DNA from: CTSoil-075 sp042610375
GTDB taxonomy: Bacteria > Bacillota > Negativicutes > DSM-13327
Direction of reading: 5' to 3'
DNA: 64,000 nt
Assembly (NCBI RefSeq): GCF_042610375.1
Contig: NZ_JBGJZL010000003.1
Span: forward strand, 248,001-312,000
In this document: piece by piece, positions 1 to 8,861 of the stretch
Layout of the letters: each line of letters begins with the position of its first letter
Numbering within the stretch: position 1 is the stretch's first letter
Position numbers and translations under genes: made by a program
The notes under the pieces: model-generated
What the model was told of the DNA's origin: nothing
Database searches by the model: none
The model's input: only the letters and a program-made list of their open reading frames with translations

Positions 1-257
1 GCCATTCCGCGCCATTTGATGACTGGCACAACTGTTAACATTAAGTTCAGGAAGACCCCAAGGAAATAAAATCCTAATACGATTCCCAGTCGTTTATTCC
101 ATATTCGCCAGCTTCCGGCATGAGAACCGCGTAAATATACGGTGAAAAACTCCGTTGCTACAAGGGCTTCTGCTAAGGCAACAGGTATCACCATGTAAAT
201 AATTAAATTCCAAGGTTGATTGACCATTAATAATTCCATGTAATGAGTCATATTCAC
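1..257 (-). CDS. Membrane protein, partial (C-terminus off left edge)
   Basis: The reading frame stays open to the window edge. The visible N-terminal ~85 residues contain two hydrophobic segments (LIIYMVIPVALAEALVA and GIVLGFYFLGVFLNLML) joined by a basic loop, so this is an integral membrane protein. A GTG start at 257 sits 12 nt after an AAAGGAT ribosome-binding site; an ATG two codons later is the alternative. I do not recognise the family. It is divergent from tcdA and has no attenuator. Confidence 0.55.
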   Translation of the reverse strand, partial: MNMTHYMELLMVNQPWNLIIYMVIPVALAEALVATEFFTVYLRGSHAGSWRIWNKRLGIVLGFYFLGVFLNLMLTVVPVIKWRGM

Positions 258-439
258 AATAAAACACCATCCTTTAAAAGATTTTCTTTAGTAAGTATAC
301 CGTTTAATTGTGAAGAAGTTGTGAAGAAGTGATGAATTTTTTATGCTTTTTAATAAAACATTCCTTGTTTTTAGGATTGTATTCGATTAAGATATTCAAT
401 AGTAACTTGATTAATATTGAATATGAAAAGGGTGACGAT

Positions 440-1201
440 ATGTTACATCAGTTCTCTAGAACAGAATTACTCATCGGAGAAGATGGGTTAGAAAAATTAA
501 AACAAAGTAAAGTAGCTATTTTTGGCATTGGTGGTGTGGGATCTTATGCCGTGGAAGGTTTAGTTCGGGCTGGTGTAGGTAAGGTCGTACTCATTGACGA
601 TGATTGTGTTTGTCTTACGAATATCAATCGTCAATTAATTGCGACTCGTAAAACTGTGGGAAAACCGAAGGTCGATGTGATGAAAGAACGTATCTTGGAG
701 ATTAATCCTGAAGCTGAGGTAACGACTTTCCAGAAGTTTTATATGCCAGATACTGCTGAGGAATTAATTTTGGACGACTATGATTATATAATTGATGCCA
801 TTGATACGGTAACAGGGAAAATTGATTTGGTAGTCAAAGGTAAGGAAAGAAATATTCCAGTCATTAGTTGCATGGGGGCGGGTAATAAATTAGACCCAAC
901 TAAATTTGAAGTCGCCGATATCTCTAAGACATCAGTATGTCCTTTAGCGAAAGTGATGCGTAAAGAACTAAAAAAACGCGGTATTAAAGGATTGAAAGTG
1001 GTCTATTCGAAAGAAATTCCCCTCTCTCCAGAAGAGACCGAAGGGTCCAGTTGTGCAACATCCTGCATCTGTCCATCGGGCACCACGCGAAAATGTACGA
1101 CTCGCCGTCAAATTCCAGGTAGTGTATCTTTCGTACCATCCGTTGCGGGCTTGATTATTGCGGGCGAAGTCATTAAAGATATTATTGCTGGTAAAAAGTA
1201 A
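440..1201 (+). CDS. tcdA: tRNA threonylcarbamoyladenosine dehydratase
   Basis: E1-like ThiF/MoeB/HesA-family protein of 253 aa that cyclises t6A37 of tRNA to ct6A using ATP. The nucleotide-binding glycine loop GIGGVG is at residues 29-34, followed by the typical acidic IDDD and the NINRQL segment. Later come a cluster of cysteines (SSCATSCICPSGTTRKC) and the C-terminal VPSVAGLIIAGEVIKD helix of TcdA. The ATG at 440 is preferred over an upstream ATG at 329 because of the AAAGGGTGA site 5 nt upstream and because homology starts at HQFSRTELLIG. Housekeeping gene; no attenuator in its leader. Confidence 0.93.
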   Translation: MLHQFSRTELLIGEDGLEKLKQSKVAIFGIGGVGSYAVEGLVRAGVGKVVLIDDDCVCLTNINRQLIATRKTVGKPKVDVMKERILEINPEAEVTTFQKFYMPDTAEELILDDYDYIIDAIDTVTGKIDLVVKGKERNIPVISCMGAGNKLDPTKFEVADISKTSVCPLAKVMRKELKKRGIKGLKVVYSKEIPLSPEETEGSSCATSCICPSGTTRKCTTRRQIPGSVSFVPSVAGLIIAGEVIKDIIAGKK

Positions 1202-1210
1202 TTTTATAAC

Positions 1211-1239
1211 TTGACAATAGAATGCTGATATGATAAATT
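1211..1239 (+). promoter_or_regulatory. Possible sigma-A promoter for the DUF1847-cystine operon
   Basis: TTGACA at 1211-1216, 17-nt spacer, TAAATT at 1234-1239. The -10 box is weak and lies further from the attenuator (about 80 nt) than at other units, so a closer start site is possible. Confidence 0.35.
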
Positions 1240-1321
1240 CAAAATATAGTTTTTGATTACAGATTCTATTTGTAATTAAAATATTGTATATAATGTACAA
1301 TATAATAAAAGAATTTATTTT

Positions 1322-1378
1322 AGTTGGTCAGATAAACTGAAGGCTGAAAATGTTTTATACATTTTTCGGCCTTTTTTT
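1322..1378 (+). promoter_or_regulatory. Attenuator element 1 (leader of DUF1847 / cystine uptake operon)
   Basis: P1 AGUU/GGCU, 5' internal-loop bases GG, P2 UCAG/CUGA around loop AUAAA, 3' loop base A. The P1 3' strand is the start of a terminator hairpin (AGGCUGAAAAUG pairing with CAUUUUUCGGCCU) followed by seven U. Member of the 25-copy family described in the findings. Confidence 0.85.
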
Positions 1379-1418
1379 GTTTGCTAATAAATGGTAATGA
1401 TAAATTGGAGGAATGAAA

Positions 1419-2093
1419 ATGAGTAAGGAAAAAGAATTAAATCATTTAAGTTGTACAGATTGTAGTATTTATAATTGCAAAACTAGGAGTAAAACATTTC
1501 CTGGTTTCTGCTTAACGACAAAAGATAATGAAGGACATTCGATTGCAAATGATATTGAAGAAATCAAAGATTATTTACAAGGTGATGAACAGGATGCGAT
1601 CGTAGCGAGAGCATCAGCTCAAGTCGAGGGATTGTTTTATGGGAAGCTAACTAGAGTCGAAGAAATTATTGAATTTGCGCATCGGATTGGTGCGAAAAAA
1701 ATTGGTATTGCTACTTGTGCTGGTTTAATTGAAGAAGCTAAAATCTTTGCAGAGATTTTAAAAGCGAAAGGTTTACAATCCTACAGTGCAATTTGCAAAG
1801 TTGGCTCGGTGGATAAGGTGGAAATTGGAATATTAGAAGAACACAAAATTAGACCAGGTACTCATGAAGCCATGTGCAATCCCATATTACAAGCGCGGAT
1901 ATTGAATTACCAAAAAACAGACTTAAACGTAGTGGTTGGACTATGTGTTGGGCATGATTCTTTGTTTACAAAATACTCAGCTGCACTGGTGACTACCCTG
2001 GTTACCAAAGATCGAGTGACAGGACATAATCCAGTGGCTGCCTTGTATACTGCACATTCTTATTATAATCGTTTACGGCAACAAAAAGATTAA
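1419..2093 (+). CDS. DUF1847 (metal-binding) protein
   Basis: A 224-aa cytoplasmic protein of the DUF1847 family. The N-terminus is cysteine-rich (LSCTDCSIYNC, then GFCLTT), as expected for metal or Fe-S binding, and further cysteines lie in IATCAGLIEEAK, GTHEAMCNP and VVGLCVGHDS. The function of the family is not established. The ATG at 1419 is chosen over that at 1413 because GGAGG at 1407-1411 then has a 7-nt spacing. The gene is first in a run of closely spaced genes ending with the C-S lyase, and the whole run lies behind attenuator 1, which suggests a role in sulfur supply. Confidence 0.8.
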   Translation: MSKEKELNHLSCTDCSIYNCKTRSKTFPGFCLTTKDNEGHSIANDIEEIKDYLQGDEQDAIVARASAQVEGLFYGKLTRVEEIIEFAHRIGAKKIGIATCAGLIEEAKIFAEILKAKGLQSYSAICKVGSVDKVEIGILEEHKIRPGTHEAMCNPILQARILNYQKTDLNVVVGLCVGHDSLFTKYSAALVTTLVTKDRVTGHNPVAALYTAHSYYNRLRQQKD

Positions 2094-2113
2094 ATGATAA
2101 TGGGGGATATATT

Positions 2114-2953
2114 ATGAAAAAAGCAAAAATAATGACCATCGGATTACTCTTATTGAGTATGATCTTGCTTTTAGCAGGTTGCCAATCATCTACAGTAGCT
2201 GATTCGTCAAAAAATGGCGGTAAAAGTGTAAAAAAAATAATTATAGGTACAGGGAGTGAATATAAACCCTATTGCTTCTTAGATGAGAAAAATAATTTAA
2301 CAGGATTTGAAATTGAAGTTTTGAAGAAGGTCAATGAAAGGCTTCCTCAATATGAATTCGAATTTAAAAATTTTGATTTTAATGCAATTCTCATCAGTCT
2401 TGAGACGGGGAAAATAGATTTAGCAGCCCATCAATTTGAAGTCAATGCCGATCGAAAGAGTAAATATCTCTTTGGTGATGAAGGTGTGACTCTCTATGAT
2501 CTTAAACTTGTTGTAAAAGACAGTGATAATAAGATTAATTCACTTGATGATCTTGCTGCGATTGGTGGTACTGTAGAAGTTGGTAAAGCTTCGTCCAATA
2601 AAACTGCCGTAGTCGACCGTTGGAATAAAGAACATGATAATAAATTAAAATTGATCCTTGAAGCGTCAGATACGACCATCACTCTGCAAAATATTGACTC
2701 AGGAAAGACAGATGCTTTTGTCAATATTCAAAGAAATGTCGATGCGTATAAAGCAACCTATGGTGCAAAAATTAAAACTGTAGGAGAACCCATCAGTCGT
2801 TCGAATTCCTACTATTTGTATCGTAAAAATGATGATACTGGTGCACAACTGAAAAAAGATGTAGATGCCGTATTAAAGACTCTGAAAGAAGATGGCACGC
2901 TTACCGAACTTTCGAAAAAATGGCTTGGCGGTGACTATATTCCTAAAAAATAA
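2114..2953 (+). CDS. Amino-acid (probably cystine) ABC transporter, substrate-binding lipoprotein
   Basis: Family 3 solute-binding protein of 279 aa. The signal peptide ends in the lipobox LLAGC (Cys near residue 23), so the protein is lipid-anchored outside the membrane. The mature part begins with the canonical KIIIGTGSEYKPYCFLDEKNNLTGFEIEVL, split over the first lobe. It starts 20 nt after the DUF1847 gene. Cystine as substrate is inferred from the co-transcribed C-S lyase; other polar amino acids cannot be excluded from sequence. Confidence 0.85.
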   Translation: MKKAKIMTIGLLLLSMILLLAGCQSSTVADSSKNGGKSVKKIIIGTGSEYKPYCFLDEKNNLTGFEIEVLKKVNERLPQYEFEFKNFDFNAILISLETGKIDLAAHQFEVNADRKSKYLFGDEGVTLYDLKLVVKDSDNKINSLDDLAAIGGTVEVGKASSNKTAVVDRWNKEHDNKLKLILEASDTTITLQNIDSGKTDAFVNIQRNVDAYKATYGAKIKTVGEPISRSNSYYLYRKNDDTGAQLKKDVDAVLKTLKEDGTLTELSKKWLGGDYIPKK

Positions 2954-2971
2954 ACAAGGGGTGGGTTTAGG

Positions 2972-3676
2972 GTGGAAAATATATTTCTATTGAGTTTATT
3001 TATGGATAGTTTTCCAAAACTACTATCCCGCCTGCACATAACGTTATACATTGTAGCCATTGCTCTCATATTGGGGATGTTATTAGGAACTTATATCGCG
3101 GTCGTACGTTTGTATAAAATACCTATATTATCACAATTGGCTGCCGCTTACGTCTCATTTGTAAGAGGGATTCCCATATTAGTTCTGCTATATATCGTGT
3201 ATATTGGATTGCCCTTAGTCGTTGGTTTTTTTGGTCCTAATATTAATCGGTGGGATACTCTTATTTTCGTTATGCTAGCGTATGTTGTAAATACATCGGC
3301 CTTTTTATCGGAAATCATTCGATCCGCTGTTGCTGGCGTTGATATTGGCCAGACAGAAGCTGCGTATTCTGTGGGGATGACGCGTTGGCAAACCTTCAGA
3401 CGAATTATTGCCCCTCAAGGGATACAGATTGCTATGCCAGCCCTAGGAAATACAATTGTATCTCTGCTTAAGGATACATCCTTAGCCTATACTTTAGGGG
3501 TCATTGATCTCGTTGGTGTTATCAAAGCCATTAGTAGCCATACCTATCGTTCTCTTGAAGCATATGCAGCAGCGGCCATTATTTTCTTTGTTTTGAGTTC
3601 TATACTAGAACAGAGTTTTAAATGGATTGAAAAGAAAATAGGTATAAGGAAACAAAATACGATGATTGGCAGGTGA
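2972..3676 (+). CDS. Amino-acid ABC transporter permease 1
   Basis: Permease of the HisM/GlnP type (234 aa, about five hydrophobic helices) with the coupling loop EAAYSVGMTRWQTFRRIIAPQG facing the ATPase. GTG start at 2972 behind GGGGTGG. It pairs with the second permease directly downstream as a heterodimer. It lies 18 nt after the binding-protein gene and belongs to the attenuator 1 operon. Confidence 0.86.
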   Translation: MENIFLLSLFMDSFPKLLSRLHITLYIVAIALILGMLLGTYIAVVRLYKIPILSQLAAAYVSFVRGIPILVLLYIVYIGLPLVVGFFGPNINRWDTLIFVMLAYVVNTSAFLSEIIRSAVAGVDIGQTEAAYSVGMTRWQTFRRIIAPQGIQIAMPALGNTIVSLLKDTSLAYTLGVIDLVGVIKAISSHTYRSLEAYAAAAIIFFVLSSILEQSFKWIEKKIGIRKQNTMIGR

Positions 3677-3680
3677 GACC

Positions 3681-4397
3681 ATGGGTTTTCAATTTGATCT
3701 TGCATTTTTGGTTTATGAACTGGGAGTGGGGATAAAATATATCCCCATTGTTCTTTTGTTGTCAATCGTACCGCTGATTATAGGGCTATTTTTTGGCACT
3801 GGGATTGGAATTATCAGGTTGTTTAAAGTGCGGGTGCTTGCACAGGTGTTGACGGTCATCGTAGTTTTTTTACGAGGAGTACCTCTATTGTTACAACTGA
3901 CCATACTCTATCTAACGGTCACTTTGAGTTTTGATTCCTTTGCCCAATCTGTTGGTCTTACGATGACATCCAAGGATATTTCCTATACTTTGGTCGCTGT
4001 AATTGGTTTATCAATAAATGCCACTGTATATCTCTCTGAGGTTGTGAGGACAGCGCTGCAATCTGTTAATAGTGGTCAGTATGAAGCTGCTTATTCTGTT
4101 GGGATGACCTCTTGGCAAATGCTACAAAGAATTGTCATTCCCCAAGCTATGCCTGTAGCCATACCTTTAATCGGTAGCCAGTTTATTAGTCTTATTAAAG
4201 GATCAGCCATTGCTTCTTTGATTTCTGTCGTTGAATTGGTTAATGCCACACTCTTTGAGGCGAGTGGAAATTATAAATTTCTTGAAGCTTATCTAGCTTC
4301 GGCCATTATTTATTGGGCGCTGTGTATTTGTGTAGAATGGTTGGTCATATTTTTGCAGAATCGAATTGGAGTATATAGTAAGGGCGGGGTCGTATGA
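3681..4397 (+). CDS. Amino-acid ABC transporter permease 2
   Basis: Second HisM/GlnP-type permease (238 aa) with the coupling motif EAAYSVGMTSWQMLQRIVIPQA. The ATG at 3681 has an AGGTGAG site 4 nt upstream; an in-frame TTG at 3666 lacks one. The stop codon overlaps the ATPase start as ATGA, showing translational coupling. Confidence 0.86.
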   Translation: MGFQFDLAFLVYELGVGIKYIPIVLLLSIVPLIIGLFFGTGIGIIRLFKVRVLAQVLTVIVVFLRGVPLLLQLTILYLTVTLSFDSFAQSVGLTMTSKDISYTLVAVIGLSINATVYLSEVVRTALQSVNSGQYEAAYSVGMTSWQMLQRIVIPQAMPVAIPLIGSQFISLIKGSAIASLISVVELVNATLFEASGNYKFLEAYLASAIIYWALCICVEWLVIFLQNRIGVYSKGGVV

Positions 4398-5146
4398 TTG
4401 CAGTGAAAGGATTACAAAAAACATTTGGTACACAGCAAGTTTTAAAGGGGATTGACCTGACAGTAGAGAAAGGTGAAGTGATTGTACTTTTAGGTCCGAG
4501 TGGTTCTGGCAAAACAACTTTTTTGCGATGCCTAAATTTTTTAGAACGCCCTGATGAGGGCGAAATTACAATTGGAAATACTCATGTTGATTGTAAACAT
4601 GTGACTAAAAATGAAATACTTAAAATCAGAAGAAATACAGCCATGGTTTTTCAATTGTATAATCTTTTTAAAAATAAAACAGCGCTTGAAAATGTAATGG
4701 AAGGGCTGGTCATTGCCAGGAATATGGCAAAGGCAGAGGCTGAGAAGATAAGTCGAGAACTTCTTGACAAAGTGGGACTTTTAAATAAGTATGATGCATA
4801 TCCCAGCCAATTATCAGGTGGACAGCAACAACGTGTTGGCATCGCAAGAGCCCTAGCTTTGAATCCAGAAGTCATTCTTTTTGATGAACCGACTTCTGCC
4901 TTAGATCCTGAACTTGTTGGTGAAGTACTTAGTGTCATGAAAAAAGTAGCCAAGGAAGGCCTAACGATGATTGTTGTTACCCATGAAATTTCTTTTGCGC
5001 GCGATATTGCTAGTCGAGTCATCTTTATTGATGGTGGAGTCATTGTAGAACAAGGTACACCTAAAGAAGTTCTATCTCATCCTAAAGAAGAACGAACAAA
5101 GCAATTTTTAAAAAGAATTTTACCTGAATCAGATTATTCAATATAA
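4394..5146 (+). CDS. Amino-acid ABC transporter ATP-binding protein
   Basis: ABC ATPase of the GlnQ/HisP type (250 aa): Walker A GPSGSGKTT near residues 36-44, Q-loop VFQLYNLF, signature LSGGQQQR, Walker B ILFDEPTSALD and the H-loop VVTHE. It powers the two preceding permeases. Confidence 0.9.
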   Translation: MIAVKGLQKTFGTQQVLKGIDLTVEKGEVIVLLGPSGSGKTTFLRCLNFLERPDEGEITIGNTHVDCKHVTKNEILKIRRNTAMVFQLYNLFKNKTALENVMEGLVIARNMAKAEAEKISRELLDKVGLLNKYDAYPSQLSGGQQQRVGIARALALNPEVILFDEPTSALDPELVGEVLSVMKKVAKEGLTMIVVTHEISFARDIASRVIFIDGGVIVEQGTPKEVLSHPKEERTKQFLKRILPESDYSI

Positions 5147-5168
5147 AAATAAGTGAGGATATTGTAAG

Positions 5169-6374
5169 ATGACAAGAAATAATGGAATTTCTGACTTTGA
5201 TCAAATTATATCTCGTCAAACTACGGGGAGTGTGAAATGGGATGCCTTAGGTAAGATATTTGGCAGTGAAGACTTATTGCCTCTTTGGGTTGCTGATATG
5301 GATTTCCCGTCACCTGAAGCTGTAATTGCCAAATTAAATCAGCGTGCGAGTCACCCCATATATGGGTATAATACGCAAGAAGCATCTCTCTATCAGTCAA
5401 TCATTGATTGGGTTAAACGTCGCCATGGCTGGGAGATTGAAAAAGACTGGATTTTAGTCGCTCCAGGGGTTGTACCATCAATTGTTTTGTCAATCCTAGC
5501 TCTCTCTGAGCCCGGTGATGGTGTAATCATTCAGCCTCCCGTATATCCGCCTTTTTTTGCCTCGATTAAAGATAATGATCGTCAAGTCATTGAAAATCCC
5601 CTTATTAATAAAGGGGGGCACTATGAAATTGACTTTGAAGATTTGGAAAAAAAGCTTTCAAACCCTAGTAATAAGTTATTCTTATTGTGCAGTCCTCATA
5701 ATCCCGTTGGACGTGTGTGGACGAAAGAAGAACTAAAGAAAATTTATGAACTATGCCAAAAATATGAAGTTGATGTTTTATCCGATGAGATACACAATGA
5801 TTTAGTATTTCAAGGACACCGCCATACTGTATTTGCTTCCCTTGGCACGCCAGTTTGCAAACAAAGTGTGACTTTTATGGCTGCTAGCAAAACTTTTAAT
5901 GTTGCAGGACTCAACTTTGCCTTTATGATTGTTCCGTGCAAGCGTAGGCGCGGACTGATTCAGGGGTGGATGAATCGATTGCATTTGAATCGCAATAATC
6001 TTTTTGGCGTCCTTGCCACTGAAACTGCTTACCAAGAAGGTGAGCAGTGGCTAGATTCCTTGCTTTCCTATCTTGAAAAAAATGCAGATTTTTTAGTTGA
6101 ATTTGTTCAAACAAGATTACCTCATATCAAAGTGACTAAACCGGAAGGAACTTATTTGGCATGGCTTGATTTTCGCGCATATTTTACAGATGCAAAAGAA
6201 TTAGAAGATTTTCTTGTGCATACAGCTAAAGTCGGTTTGAATCCAGGCAAAAATTTTGGCAGCCAAGGTGAGGGGTTTGCTCGAATTAATCTTGGGACGC
6301 AGCGCAGTGTGTTGCTGGAGGCATTAGAACGAATCGAAAAAGCATTACGAACAAAAAGTAGTACTAATGATTGA
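5169..6374 (+). CDS. PatB/MalY-type PLP-dependent C-S lyase
   Basis: Class I/II aminotransferase-fold protein (401 aa) of the PatB/MalY group, which cleave cystathionine, cystine or S-conjugates to pyruvate, ammonia and a thiol. It carries the family motif PLWVADMDFPSPEAV, the cofactor region LCSPHNPVGRVWT and DEIHNDLVF, and the Schiff-base lysine K241 in ASKTFNVAGLN. It sits 22 nt after the transporter ATPase, so imported cystine-like substrates probably go straight to it. Its stop codon overlaps the -35 box of the next promoter. Confidence 0.88.
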   Translation: MTRNNGISDFDQIISRQTTGSVKWDALGKIFGSEDLLPLWVADMDFPSPEAVIAKLNQRASHPIYGYNTQEASLYQSIIDWVKRRHGWEIEKDWILVAPGVVPSIVLSILALSEPGDGVIIQPPVYPPFFASIKDNDRQVIENPLINKGGHYEIDFEDLEKKLSNPSNKLFLLCSPHNPVGRVWTKEELKKIYELCQKYEVDVLSDEIHNDLVFQGHRHTVFASLGTPVCKQSVTFMAASKTFNVAGLNFAFMIVPCKRRRGLIQGWMNRLHLNRNNLFGVLATETAYQEGEQWLDSLLSYLEKNADFLVEFVQTRLPHIKVTKPEGTYLAWLDFRAYFTDAKELEDFLVHTAKVGLNPGKNFGSQGEGFARINLGTQRSVLLEALERIEKALRTKSSTND

Positions 6375-6399
6375 CATGGATAAAAAAGGATGATATAGT
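6371..6399 (+). promoter_or_regulatory. Sigma-A promoter of O-acetylhomoserine sulfhydrylase
   Basis: TTGACA, 17-nt spacer, TATAGT; ends 21 nt before attenuator 2. Confidence 0.75.
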
Positions 6400-6420
6400 T
6401 ATATAAAATTACACATTTAA

Positions 6421-6488
6421 AGCTGATCAGAGAACTGAAGGCTGAAGAATTTTTTCGTATTTATGCGAAAAAGATCTTCGGCCTTTTT
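6421..6488 (+). promoter_or_regulatory. Attenuator element 2 (leader of OAH sulfhydrylase)
   Basis: P1 AGCU/GGCU, GA bulge, P2 UCAG/CUGA, loop AGAA, 3' A. Terminator arms GGCUGAAGA and UCUUCGGCC with a U-tract. One of the cleanest copies, between a strong promoter and its gene. Confidence 0.88.
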
Positions 6489-6565
6489 ATGTTTCTAAAA
6501 AAATGGTCATCGTGTATGTTGCTTCTGGTGGTATGATTAAATAAATTATTGGAGGAGATATTATT

Positions 6566-7852
6566 ATGGCTTTACCTGAAAATTTACGATTTGCGACTTT
6601 ATCAGTTCATGGAGGGCAAGAACCTGATCCGACGACAGGATCTCGGGCTGTACCGATTTATCAAACCACATCCTATAATTTCCGCGATAGTGAACATGGT
6701 GCTAATCTTTTTTCTCTCAAAGAATCAGGAAATATCTATACTCGTATTATGAATCCTACCACTGATGTATTTGAAAAACGGATTGCCAAATTGGAAGGTG
6801 GCGTTGGAGCCCTCGCTTTTGCTTCAGGGCATGCAGCTATTAATGCGGCGATTCTTAATATTGCTGGTGCTGGGGATGAAATTGTTAGCTCAGCTAGTTT
6901 GTATGGCGGTACATATAATATGTTTAGTTATACCTTGCCCCGTCTGGGTATAAACGTAAAACTTGTTGATCCTAGTGATCCAGAAAATTTTCGACTTGCC
7001 ATTACTGAAAAAACGAAAGCAATCTATGCTGAAACAATTGGTAATCCAAAGATTGATATTCTTGATATTGAAAAAGTGGCTAACATAGCTCATGAGCATG
7101 GCATACCGTTGATCATTGATAATACTTTAGCCAGTCCATATTTGGTTCGTCCGATTGAGTTTGGTGCAGATATTGTTGTACATTCTGCCACTAAATTTAT
7201 TGGCGGGCATGGCACCTCTATGGGCGGCGTGGTTATAGACGGTGGGAAATTTGATTGGGCAAATGGTAAATTCCCTTCTCTAACGGAACCAGATCCTAGC
7301 TATAATGGTTTAGTTTATACGGAAGCTTTAGGAGCATTAGCCTATATTATACGTCTTCGTATTCAAGTTTTACGAGATTTTGGAGCGACAGTCAGTCCTT
7401 TTAACAGCTTCTTATTTTTACAAGGATTAGAAACTTTGCATCTAAGAATGGCTCGTCATAGTGAAAATGGCTTGGCCGTTGCTGAATATTTATCCACTCA
7501 CGAACAAGTTAGCTGGGTTAGTTATCCTGGTCTCAAAGGGAATGAAAGTTATGAACTAGGACAAAAATACTTACCGAAAGGGGCAGGCGCTATCTTGACC
7601 TTTGGTATTAAAGGTGGCTTGGAAGCCGGTAAAAAGTTCATTGATTCCTTAAAACTATTTTCAATTCTTGCTAATGTGGGAGATTCAAAATCCCTTGTGA
7701 TTCATCCTGCTAGTACGACTCATTCTCAGCTCACTTCTGAGCAACGAGCAGCTGCTGGGGCTCCTGATGATATGATTCGTTTATCCGTCGGAATTGAGGA
7801 CGTGGCAGATGTCATTGAAGATCTTGCGCAGGCCTTAGCAAGTGTTAAGTAA
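6566..7852 (+). CDS. O-acetylhomoserine sulfhydrylase (aminocarboxypropyltransferase)
   Basis: Cys/Met-metabolism PLP enzyme (428 aa) that joins O-acetylhomoserine with sulfide (giving homocysteine) or methanethiol (giving methionine). Diagnostic features are the N-terminal FATLSVHGGQEPDPTTGSR, the PLP lysine K210 in HSATKFIGGHG, and the C-terminal STTHSQLTSEQ with RLSVGIED. The start is supported by GGAGGAG. It is a single-gene unit with promoter, attenuator 2 and a terminator at 7897. It is the expected sink for sulfide and methanethiol released by other enzymes in the window. A stub of a second copy lies at 54358. Confidence 0.92.
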   Translation: MALPENLRFATLSVHGGQEPDPTTGSRAVPIYQTTSYNFRDSEHGANLFSLKESGNIYTRIMNPTTDVFEKRIAKLEGGVGALAFASGHAAINAAILNIAGAGDEIVSSASLYGGTYNMFSYTLPRLGINVKLVDPSDPENFRLAITEKTKAIYAETIGNPKIDILDIEKVANIAHEHGIPLIIDNTLASPYLVRPIEFGADIVVHSATKFIGGHGTSMGGVVIDGGKFDWANGKFPSLTEPDPSYNGLVYTEALGALAYIIRLRIQVLRDFGATVSPFNSFLFLQGLETLHLRMARHSENGLAVAEYLSTHEQVSWVSYPGLKGNESYELGQKYLPKGAGAILTFGIKGGLEAGKKFIDSLKLFSILANVGDSKSLVIHPASTTHSQLTSEQRAAAGAPDDMIRLSVGIEDVADVIEDLAQALASVK

Positions 7853-7896
7853 AAAGTCTGTTTTTCATGAAAGTGGTTTATTACACTGATGTAGTA

Positions 7897-7932
7897 AAAG
7901 GCTAAGAATAATACTCTTAGCCTTTCCCTTTT
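7897..7932 (+). terminator. Terminator after OAH sulfhydrylase
   Basis: AAAGGCUAAGA pairs with UCUUAGCCUUU, followed by a CCC-interrupted U-tract. A weak upstream hairpin is present but lacks the conserved attenuator bases. Confidence 0.7.
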
Positions 7933-7990
7933 CTTCACAACGGATAGATAGGGGGAAAGAACGTGATTCAACCAAGAAAGAAGGAAATGT

Positions 7991-8830
7991 ATGATGAGTA
8001 ACTTAGAGGAAATAAAGCAGCAGATTGTTGAATACGCCAAAGGGATGGGAGCTAGTTTGGTTGGCTTTGCACCCCTAGAAAGATGGAAAGAATCGAATGA
8101 AGTACATCCGAGTTATCATCCAGATGGAATATGGTCTGAGGCTAAAACCGTCATCGTTTTAGGAGTTCCCATCTTGCTTCCGATTTTAGAGACTACACCT
8201 TCAATCAATTATGTAGAACAATATGATACATCGAATGTCATGCTTGACCAAATTGCGTATCGTTTAGCAATCTATTTAAATGATCTAGGCCATGCATCGA
8301 TTTTTTTACCTCGTGATGGTTATGGAAATATTGAAATCTTAATTGATAAACCAGTAGCAGCCTTTAGCCATGTATATGCGGGAAAGTATGCAGGTTTAGG
8401 CACAATCGGCTACAATAATACCTTATTAAATGAAAAATATGGCCCTCGTGTGCGGTATGTTTCAGTTTTTACTGATCTTAGTTTACCTGGGGATTCCTTA
8501 GTGGAAAAAGAACTTTGTAATGGATGCCGTGTATGTCAAAAACTTTGTCCGTCTAGGGCTTTTACAACTCGTGATAACGAAGTTGTTGCCAAAATGGATA
8601 AAGTGGCTTGCGCTCGTTATCATGCAGATCTTAAACATGAAAATCGCTATCCCTGTGGTATTTGCATTAAAGTCTGTCATGTTGGCAAAGATCGTCAACT
8701 ATATAAAAGTAACAATATCAAACTTTACTTAGAGGAAAAAGAAGCCATTCAGAAAAATCCAGACGATCCTCGATATCGAGGATGGGTTCATTGCCGAACT
8801 CATGGTTCAAAAGGCGATCGGAAATTTTAG
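7991..8830 (+). CDS. QueG-like 4Fe-4S protein
   Basis: A 279-aa protein resembling the epoxyqueuosine reductase/reductive dehalogenase iron-sulfur group. The central part has AKYAGLGTIGYNNTLLN-like spacing (KYAGLGTIGYNN) and the C-terminal ferredoxin part has CNGCRVCQKLCP and CGICIKVCHVGKD, enough for two 4Fe-4S clusters. It is shorter than QueG (about 380 aa) and lacks its C-terminal repeats, so queuosine synthesis is unlikely. It is followed 30 nt later by the sulfonate transporter, suggesting an electron-transfer or reductive step in sulfur-compound use. An ATG at 7994 is an equally good start. Confidence 0.75.
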   Translation: MMSNLEEIKQQIVEYAKGMGASLVGFAPLERWKESNEVHPSYHPDGIWSEAKTVIVLGVPILLPILETTPSINYVEQYDTSNVMLDQIAYRLAIYLNDLGHASIFLPRDGYGNIEILIDKPVAAFSHVYAGKYAGLGTIGYNNTLLNEKYGPRVRYVSVFTDLSLPGDSLVEKELCNGCRVCQKLCPSRAFTTRDNEVVAKMDKVACARYHADLKHENRYPCGICIKVCHVGKDRQLYKSNNIKLYLEEKEAIQKNPDDPRYRGWVHCRTHGSKGDRKF

Positions 8831-8861
8831 TTTGCAAAGAAAAATCTAGGGGGTGAAAGTT

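Noticed and set aside
7875..7932. Possible 26th attenuator after OAH sulfhydrylase
   Set aside because: A small hairpin precedes an AGGCU-type terminator, but the invariant U-G-R before and A-G after the hairpin and P1 pairing are missing; annotated as a plain terminator.
7991..8830. Calling the Fe-S protein queG
   Set aside because: It is about 100 aa shorter than QueG and sits with a sulfonate transporter, so only family-level similarity is claimed.
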